Shown here one piece after another: positions 57,173 to 64,000 of a stretch of DNA of 64,000 bases. Under the pieces are notes generated by a model. The model worked only from the letters and a program-made list of their open reading frames with translations. It was not told the origin of the DNA and searched no databases. The stretch's first letter is position 1; each line of letters opens with the position of its first letter. Origin of the DNA: Undaria pinnatifida (taxonomy: Eukaryota > Sar > Phaeophyceae > Laminariales > Alariaceae). The stretch is taken from NCBI GenBank assembly GCA_012845835.1, contig JABAKD010000017.1, forward strand, positions 796,001-860,000, written 5' to 3'. The translations under genes and the position numbers were made by a program.

Positions 57173-58535
57173 GCAATGGCCGAAATCGGGTACACCCGAT
57201 CGACCGATAGCCGTTATCGGGTACCCCTTGAACACACAGTCCCACAACGACTCAGGACGACATCTCATTGGTCGAAACCACACCGCATCCGAACGCAGCC
57301 GCATGTCCATCGCGTGCACCCGATTATGGCTGAACAAGTCCTAGAAATGTACCCGACTCGCATACAAGTCACCCGATTATGGCCGGACTACTCGATCACC
57401 AGCCCACACGCACACACGCACGCGCAGCGGGCGCGAACTCGCGCCACGTCACGAGGCGGGGCATTGTTTGTTCTTTCGTCTCGGAGCTCTTTTTCCGGAG
57501 CTCTTTTTTGTGGACCATGAAGTCGCAGTTAGCACCTCTACACACAGGCACAGAAGCGCATATTTGCAGATGGTTTAAACTTTGATCACAGACTACCTGG
57601 GCACGGACACGGCACGAGAAGGGCTAAGGATTCAGATGCTCCTTGCCAATGGCACAGGGAGATATGTTCGTGGCGTGGCGGGCCCGAGAAATGTATTGCC
57701 GCCACCTGCCACATCACAACACCAGCGACAGCCGAGTACACACAAAATTGGCAACACAACGCAACATGTGCACGAATATAAATGAGACTCCACACATAAC
57801 ACGAAGCACTGCTGTGTACACGACTGCTGGATTTTGGCCATTGCAAAACTAATTCCCATGTAAGAGAGGTACAATCACGACCCACAGAGCTTTTCCTGAA
57901 AACGGCGTCCTTGCAGGGCACCTGTTAGCGAGACCTAGGAAATCTTTTGGCTCAAACCATTTGATCAAATCATTTCTTGGGGTGTGATGTGACAGGTGGC
58001 GGCAATACATTTCTCGGGCCCGCCACGCCACGAACATATCTCCCTGTGCCATTGGCGAGGAGCATCTGAATCCTTAGCCCTTCTCGTGCCGTGTCCCTGC
58101 CCAGGTAGTCTATGATCTACACGTATGTCTAAACCGTCTGCATAAATGCGCTTCTGTGCCTTGCGTGTAGCGGTGCTAACTGCGACTTCATGGTCCACAA
58201 AAAAGAGCTCCGGAAAAAGAGCTCCGAGACGAAAGAACAAACAATGCTCCGCCTCGTGACGTGGCGCGAGTTCGCGCCCGCTGCGCGTGCGTGTGTGCGT
58301 GTGGGCTGGTGATCGAGTAGTCCGGCCATAATCGGGTGGCTTGTATGCGAGTCGGGTACATTTCTAGGACTTGTTCAGCCATAATCGGGTGCACGCGATG
58401 GACATGCGGCTGCGTTCGGATGCGGTGTGGTTTCGACCAATGAGATGTCGTCCTGAGTCGTTGTGGGACTGTGTGTTCAAGGGGTACCCGATAACGGCTA
58501 TCGGTCGATCGGGTGTACCCGATTTCGGCCATTGC
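57173..58535. mobile_element. Foldback element with ~550-bp inverted arms
   Basis: Arms at about 57173-57722 and 57980-58535 begin GCAATGGCCGAAATCGGGTA and end in its complement; the encoded mirror ORFs (57176-57520 plus, 58188-58532 minus) differ at a single residue. The loop is about 260 bp. No target-site duplication is visible: the left flank continues one R1 copy and the right flank another type of copy. No transposase is recognised. Confidence 0.8.
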
Positions 58536-58589
58536 AACCCGAATTTCTTCGAACTCACTGCAGACGTCCTCAAAATATTTTTATATACT

Positions 58590-58850
58590 ATGTTGGCGCT
58601 GGCATGAGAGTGGCCGAAGGCTCCGATTTAGAACAGGTTTTGAGTTGTCTCCGAGATAACTCGATCTGAGGTACACCTCCTGCCGCGCTGTTTCCTGTAC
58701 ATGCATCAGCTTGTTTGACTCTCCCGACCCTGCCGAGGTCGGAGTCGGTCGTACTCGCGTCGTGTCGTGCTGGGCTACGCGAATATCACTTTCTTCGCGA
58801 TTTTTCCGTTTCGAAATGTCAAATGCAGAGCCGTACGTATGAAACCACTA
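58590..58850 (-). repeat. R1 repeat, minus-strand copy 6
   Basis: It is the reverse complement of the copy at 5712-5960, with matching CAGGTTTTGAGTTGTCTCCG, CTGCCGAGGTCGGAGTCGG and GAAATGTCAAATGCAGAGCC. It is followed to about 59110 by sequence that is the inverse of about 5540-5710. Confidence 0.6.
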
Positions 58851-59120
58851 AATATCCCTTTTGAACGAAAAGGCAGTTACAGCAGTAGTAGCGTGGTAAT
58901 TATAAAAGACCGTCGTTGTTTGTATTCACCAGTCGCGAGTCCGACTCTTGCCATCTTCGAGTTTCGTTTTCTGTTTTTCTTTTCTTTTTCTCCTGTTTGC
59001 GTTCGAGTGTCCAGTTTTTATTTTTATTTCTTCCTTGCAATACAATCGTATCATGTTACTCTTTTTTATGTTTGTGTTGATTCTCTTTTGGTTTTTGCTG
59101 TGTCTGTATACAACGGCTCC

Positions 59121-59152
59121 GCATGGGCGCCGGCATCCGCCGGCGCCCATGC
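59121..59152. repeat. Conserved terminal hairpin, copy 3
   Basis: The same 14-bp stem as at 53086-53117 with loop ATCC; on the minus strand it is followed by GGAGCCGTTGTA. Confidence 0.9.
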
Positions 59153-59819
59153 TTCGGGTAGGGCAGGGCAGCACTTCGACAACTTAAGGTGTAGCTGTCC
59201 GATTTGGCATGCATTGAACTTTAAAGTAATGCCAAGAGTTTCATACGAACATGGAATTATGAAAGTCATGATTTGACAGAAAAAAAACGTAATATTATAC
59301 AACAAAGGCAAGGATAGGCGAAACACACTATGTTAAATGCGCCGTCAAGTAAAAGTTGGCGTCTATCAAACAAAAATACCGAAAAGAGTACTATTGAGAA
59401 CCTGCGTCGCCTCTAGGCGAAACGAAAGAGGCCTTGGCATTAATGAACAGACTGCACTGCTGTCCCCGTGGCAATGGAGGTTCGAAGTCGACAGGATGCA
59501 AAGTCGGTTTGCATCAAACGTCGACATGGGGCCATGTCAGCCGGCGAGGTTTTGGAAGAAGGTTGTTTTGTTTGTTACGTGAAGGCTGTCGCATTGATTG
59601 GTCTGCGTGGTTGCGGGCGAGGAGAAAAACGAAGAAGAGGAGGGCGATCTCTCGTTGCGTCGGCGTTGTCTAAGATAGGTGCGGGGGTGGCTTTGCTCGT
59701 ACGGGAGGTTGGCGTAGCGCTTCTTCTCTGTTTTTCTCGAGAAGGCGGGATATGTGTGTCTGCTATCTTTGCTTCGTGGGTGCTTTCACGTTGTCGAAAT
59801 CGGACGCGTCCCCTCAATA

Positions 59820-60536
59820 GACTTACTTAATTTTGTCTTTCTCACGGATTGCCCATCCCTGGCCTCTCAGAGCTCCAACTTCCATATTACTTGCGGAACC
59901 GTTCCAGCTTTTCTTTGCTTTCCAGCTTCGTTCGAAATACGAAACACGCCAACAGTACATACCAGTACTACTACACCAGGTTTGTACATACCATCAGATA
60001 CTACGCTGGTGGATCACATGCACGCCCAGCTCAGATCAGCCCGGCTATATATAGCCCAGCAGCGCAGCGTAGCGCCGTGCGGAGCCGTGCGGTGCCGTGC
60101 GGTGCGGTGCCGTGCCCTTCGCTGCGGTGCTGTGTCGTGCTGCGCTGTGTGCTTTCTTTCGAACATAAGAGCAGTACCGGGTATAATTCGTGTTGTTGTG
60201 TACGGAGTACTACTTTAAAAATTTACTCTTTTTCTTTTTCTACATGTATTTGATATTTGATCTTTCACGGCCCCCTGTTTTTTCCCCCACGCAAATGACC
60301 CCCATACTGCCGATAAGGACGTAACACCGGTAACATAAGCTCACAGCACAGCTGAGCACAACAGGGCAATTTGCTCTGCACAAGCAGCTCTTGGCATTAT
60401 CAAATCGCTGTCGCACCAAATCATGGGCCTCTCCTCTTCTTTCTGCCCCCTTTACATATGTTTAGTTGCATTCTTCGTTGCCCTGCGCGAGCGTATAGTG
60501 GGCGGCGTCAGCCGCCCGCGGAGCGGAGCCCTTGTA
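59820..60536 (+). mobile_element. 717-bp insertion ending in a hairpin and CTTGTA
   Basis: Copy A reads straight through at 53790/53791 (CCCTCAATA-CATAATATCC), whereas copy B has 717 extra bases there. The right end carries GGGCGGC-GTCA-GCCGCCC (60500-60517) then GCGGAGCGGAGCCCTTGTA, like the terminus of the hairpin-ended repeats at 3029, 53086 and 59121. A GCGGTGCCGTGC-type simple stretch lies at 60058-60145. No flanking duplication longer than TA. Rolling-circle (Helitron-like) insertion is possible, but the canonical 5' TC and 3' CTRR ends are not seen. Confidence 0.55.
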
Positions 60537-60896
60537 CATAATATCCGGAGTGTCTCTACCATGATGACTGCTGATGGTGCCGTGCGTATTTCCTAGAGAC
60601 TGACACATTATGTACTGGTAGAAATAATCATATACCTTTCTTTGCAACATTTTTTTTTCTTCATCCCATTTATCATCCCCGCACCATTCTCGCGCTCCCT
60701 CCCAGTAGTGACTCAGATCCGGGGTCACATAGCGGGCCCTCCTCCTCCCTCCCCACTTCGGCACGTGCCTTCATTTTTACCGCGAGGAGAATCGAGCATT
60801 TTCTTCCCTCGTCGACTCGCGTCGAATTGTACCTAGCAGGCGCTCTCAGCAGTTGATCTCTTTTTTTTTTTGCATTTTTGTAAATATAGTCAAATC

Positions 60897-60986
60897 TCAT
60901 CGTGGTGGGTGTCGAACTCAAGGACAACAAAACGTTGGTAGTATTCGAGGGTAAAACCACTAGACCACCGGGGCGGCCGGCTGATA
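60897..60986 (-). repeat. tRNA-derived sequence (SINE-like), copy in segment B
   Basis: It is the counterpart of 54158-54237 with a few substitutions (GGTCTAGTGG in place of GGTCTAATGG). The A- and B-box-like words are retained. Confidence 0.45.
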
Positions 60987-61544
60987 ATTGATTAAAACAA
61001 AACAGGATCTTGGCATAGATATTACATTCCCTCCCCCATATTGTATGATATTACGATGGTTGACGCGATATAGAATAAAGCGCCAAATACCTAGGTATCA
61101 GCCTGCGCGGAGTTTTAGAAATCATGAACGACGAACGATCGCGACGGCAGAGCACGGCAAAGCATAGCGCTTCGCTCTACTGAGCTAGCGCTGCGCTGCG
61201 GTGCGCTGCTGAGCTGAGCCGCAGGGCAAAGCACGGCGCTTCGTTGCTGTGAGCTATAGCGCTGCGATGGGGTGCTGGGCGGTGTGGAGCTGATGAGCCA
61301 AGCCCAGATCTCAGCCGATGAAGCTTCGTCAACTACAACACAAATGGTGGTAATCAAAGAAAAGCTAAAGCTGGACCGTTCCGCAACTAATGCACAGGCG
61401 GCTAATTAGCGGCAAATGGTATGAAGTTCAACTTACTAGACAAAAACAAAGAAAAAATCGCGAAAAGGTTCAAAAATCGTGTTGGCAGAAAAACCAAATT
61501 TGCAGGAAGCAGCTGAAAGGTCAAGAAACAGGCAATATTTCAGT

Positions 61545-62080
61545 TGTTGTCGTTCTCACATTAACTCGCACAATCCAGTCCGTGGTCACAGGACTGGTTC
61601 CAGTCACTCTGGAGCAGAGGAATACCCTAGGGAAAAACACAAACAACCCAAGGTGGTACACGCATAAATCACAGCTGACGCAATTCATGCCTCCACCAGA
61701 AACATATAAAAGTGAAATCGGGAGTCAGTATACGATGTGCCAGGTCCATACCGGTGCATACGTCTCATTACTCGCGCCTGCGAAAACCGACTATACCGCT
61801 TGCCACCCAAGAAAGACTACTGCGAAAGCAACTGAGTTAAATCGACACACGACGCGTATGAAAATACGTGGAAGTGTGGTGAGCTAAAGCTTTATTTTTC
61901 CCCATCCGCCGGAGGATGAAAAAAAAAAAAAAAACTACCACGTATATGTCACACGTAGTATCTATCGCAACGCACACGCACAACAGACGCAAGTCAATTG
62001 GAAAAAAGAAACAAAGAACAAAGAAGAGAAAGGAAAGGAAATTGGTGCATGGGGCCAAGAAAAAGAAAAAATATATATAT
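61545..62080 (-). repeat. S element, copy 5 (interrupted)
   Basis: The same sequence as copy 4 with a 113-bp poly(A)-tailed insertion at 61821-61933. The terminal A/G-rich tract is followed by (TA)n. Confidence 0.7.
61821..61933 (+). mobile_element. 113-bp poly(A)-tailed retroinsertion
   Basis: The block is absent from the equivalent position in copy A (near 55066). It ends in a run of about 15 A and is flanked by ACTAC (61816-61820 and 61934-61938). Poly(A) plus a short target duplication indicates reverse-transcribed RNA. The body resembles no RNA I recognise. Confidence 0.65.
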
Positions 62081-62423
62081 ATTGGGGGGTCTACTGGCGA
62101 GGCTGCCACCAGAACGGGATGCACATGCCAAGTGGTCTTTCGACGGTCTACAGCTGTAGTACTACGAACGACTTCCGATACACCCACCGAAGCACGGACT
62201 ACCGGCCTATTACGCGATCGACAGCTGGCCGTGGTTGTCACGTGTCTCTGTGTTGGGGGCCCCTGCCCTGCCTCTTGTTGGCTCTTGTTTGGGTAAAACA
62301 TGCGGTGTGCTCGATGGTCTCCCGGCAGGAACACCAGAACGTCCGCTCGTACGACGTATCATTACAGGAAATGTAATTTTTTTTCTTCATCAATATGGAC
62401 ATAAACGGTTGTTATATATTGGA

Positions 62424-63347
62424 CAGAGTGATGCGTGTACGACTAAACTTGCCAACGGCACTCGCACTGCACTTTGAGCTATCTGCTGTAGTTCTGGTTG
62501 CTACTAGTTGCTGCATTATGTGCTAGAAGTTTCGCCCTTCGGCTACTGCTGCTACACCTGCTGTTGTGTGTTTGCCAATGTCGTCAGTTGGCGTTCATGC
62601 TCGTCGTACATACTGCTGTTCTCACCGAGTACCTGCGGGTTTCCTCGTACCTCAACCGTACGACGACGAGCTCAAAACAGAAGGGAGGTGACATGAAATG
62701 GCATGGACAATGGCCACATAGAAGCGAGCACAGCGGGATAGTTCGCTGTGAATCAACCGCACTCGTTCATGCCTACAGCAGAGGCTGGCTGGAGTGTCAG
62801 CGGCCGTGCTAAAGCCAGGGCCAAAGGCCGAAGAGATGGCTCTTCTACCTGCTAGGTTTTGTCTCGAGATTCTGTTATATATTGGACAGAGTGATGCGTG
62901 TACGACTAAACTTGCCAACGGCACTCGCACTGCACTTTGAGCTATCTGCTGTAGTTCTGGTTGCTACTTCTTGCTGCATTATGTGCTAGAAGTTTCGCCC
63001 TTCGGCTACTGCTGCTACACCTGCTGTTTTGTGCTTGCCAATGTCGTCAATTGGCGTTCATGCTCGTCGTACATACTGCTGCTCTCACCGAGTACGTACG
63101 GGTTTCCTCGTATCTCAACCGTACGACGACGAGCTCAAAACAGAAGGGAGATGACATGAAATGGCGTGGACAATGGCCACATAGAAGCGAGCACAGCGGG
63201 ATAGTTCGCTGCGAATCAACCGCACTCGTTCATGCCTACAGCAGAGGCTGGCTGGAGTGTCAGCGGCCGTGCTAAAGCCAGGGCCAAAGGCCGAAGAGAC
63301 GGCTCTACCTGCTAGGTTTTGTCTCGAAATTCTGTTACGTGAAAGTA
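62424..63347 (+). repeat. Two tandem ~460-bp units, copy B
   Basis: They are counterparts of 55430-56340, again starting GAGTGATGCGTGTACGACTA. Unit 1 is preceded by about 130 bases missing in copy A, ending in GTTATATATTGGACA, which also precedes unit 2 in both copies. Confidence 0.8.
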
Positions 63348-63508
63348 CCATGATTTGGGAGTTATCTTGTCACGAGACGTCTTGCCGTCGGTAATTTGTG
63401 TCACGAAGTTGTGGGATATCGTCGGTAAGTTGTGTCACGTTTTAGGTTAACCCACTTTAAAGAATTGAAATTCCAGCTGGCAAAACGAGCAGAAACAAAA
63501 GCAATAAA

Positions 63509-63619
63509 ATGCCGAGCAAGAAACCAAACGAACTAGTAAAAAAGTACAGCAAAGAAACTAACGCTCGAGAGTATGCCACCGCAAAATTCCAAACATTATC
63601 ACGTACCGTTTGGAAATGA
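63509..63619 (+). CDS. Small conserved ORF of unknown function, copy B
   Basis: Identical to the 36-residue ORF at 56508-56618. The start lies 3' of an A-rich stretch (AAAAGCAATAAA). No family was recognised; existence as a gene is doubtful. Confidence 0.25.
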   Translation: MPSKKPNELVKKYSKETNAREYATAKFQTLSRTVWK

Positions 63620-63930
63620 TGCCAATTTTGTAAATCATTCAGGCGTTGCAGCCATTAAGATTCAACAATTTTTCCAGAATTCCTCCTCGACACTCGCTCG
63701 TCTCGCTCGGCGCCCGTCCGCGTTCACGTCGATGTGCGGAACGGACACGGCAGGGCGAGGGGCGTTGGAGCCGCCCCCCGAAGGCGGCGCTCGAACCAAG
63801 GCATATTCGACCGAGAATTCCAGTTCCGCGAATCGCATACTTAGGCCGAGACAAAAAAACTCCTGACCAAAGTCCATGACACCAAGGAATGACTCGATAT
63901 TCAAGGAATGATTTTATATATATTTGTGTA

Positions 63931-64000
63931 CCGGGTACCAGCGCTACGTGAAGCTTTTTTTTTTTCACTTGCCTGTGTTAGAGAGTCTCGACTTTTTTGT
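63931..64000 (-). repeat. Start of a further repeat copy at the window edge
   Basis: GTACCGGGTACCAGCGCT, GTGAAG, then TGTGTTAGAGAGTCTCGAC is the reverse complement of about 5390-5460 with a few changes. The tandem-repeat family of 3540-5965 therefore continues past the window. Confidence 0.55.

Larger units (their letters stand above)
59153..63930 (+). repeat. Segmental duplication, copy B
   Basis: A direct copy of 53118-56920 with three extra blocks relative to copy A: 59820-60536, 61821-61933 and about 62289-62420. Homology ends near 63930, where copy A continues into an R1 repeat and copy B into sequence that is the inverse of about 5390-5460. Confidence 0.85.

Noticed and set aside
57176..58532. 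Pair of near-identical 114-residue ORFs
   Set aside because: They lie in the inverted arms of a foldback element; identity follows from the palindrome, and the Arg/His/Thr-rich composition is not protein-like.

Overview
The window reads as repeat-rich nuclear DNA of a brown alga (Phaeophyceae) or a close stramenopile relative. Three observations point there. Two large intact ORFs consist of EsV-1-7 repeats (C-x4-C-x16-C-x2-H-x12), a cysteine-rich family known from the Ectocarpus virus EsV-1 and expanded in brown algae. A fragment of plastid psbD is embedded in nuclear-type repeats. A short interstitial tract of TTAGGG-type telomere repeat is present. The species cannot be fixed from sequence alone.

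Only two convincing protein-coding genes were found: an EsV-1-7 protein on the plus strand (14930-16369, 9 repeats) and a paralogue on the minus strand (36720-38723, 14 repeats). Both are single uninterrupted ORFs. They share a conserved stretch just before the ATG and a similar basic C-terminal tail. The plus-strand gene has a very recent 819-bp tandem duplication of its 3' end, leaving a start-less second copy. These are probably zinc-binding regulatory proteins, by analogy with the Ectocarpus IMM protein.

The rest is mobile and repetitive DNA. Region by region: 1-2880 has tRNA-like repeats; 2880-6200 has tandem and dispersed repeats; 6210-11142 is one arm of a large inverted duplication whose partner is 49494-53085, with a nested Mutator-like element (8423-9772, 9-bp target duplication). 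11143-14800 has no recognised gene. 19075-21340 is a palindromic minisatellite interrupted by telomere repeats and by the psbD fragment. 21341-25987 has no recognised gene. 25988-32651 is a degenerate Ty1/copia element on the minus strand with two ~302-bp LTRs. 34145-36230 holds LINE fragments split by a TA-flanked inverted-repeat element. 42778-44429 is a LINE reverse-transcriptase pseudogene ending near a G-rich tract. 44780-53085 is a nest of foldback, inverted-repeat and (AAC)n-tailed elements. 53086-56920 and 59121-63930 are two direct copies of a segmental duplication, separated by sequence that includes a 1.36-kb foldback element. Near-identical copies with and without insertions allow several insertion boundaries to be read at single-base resolution.
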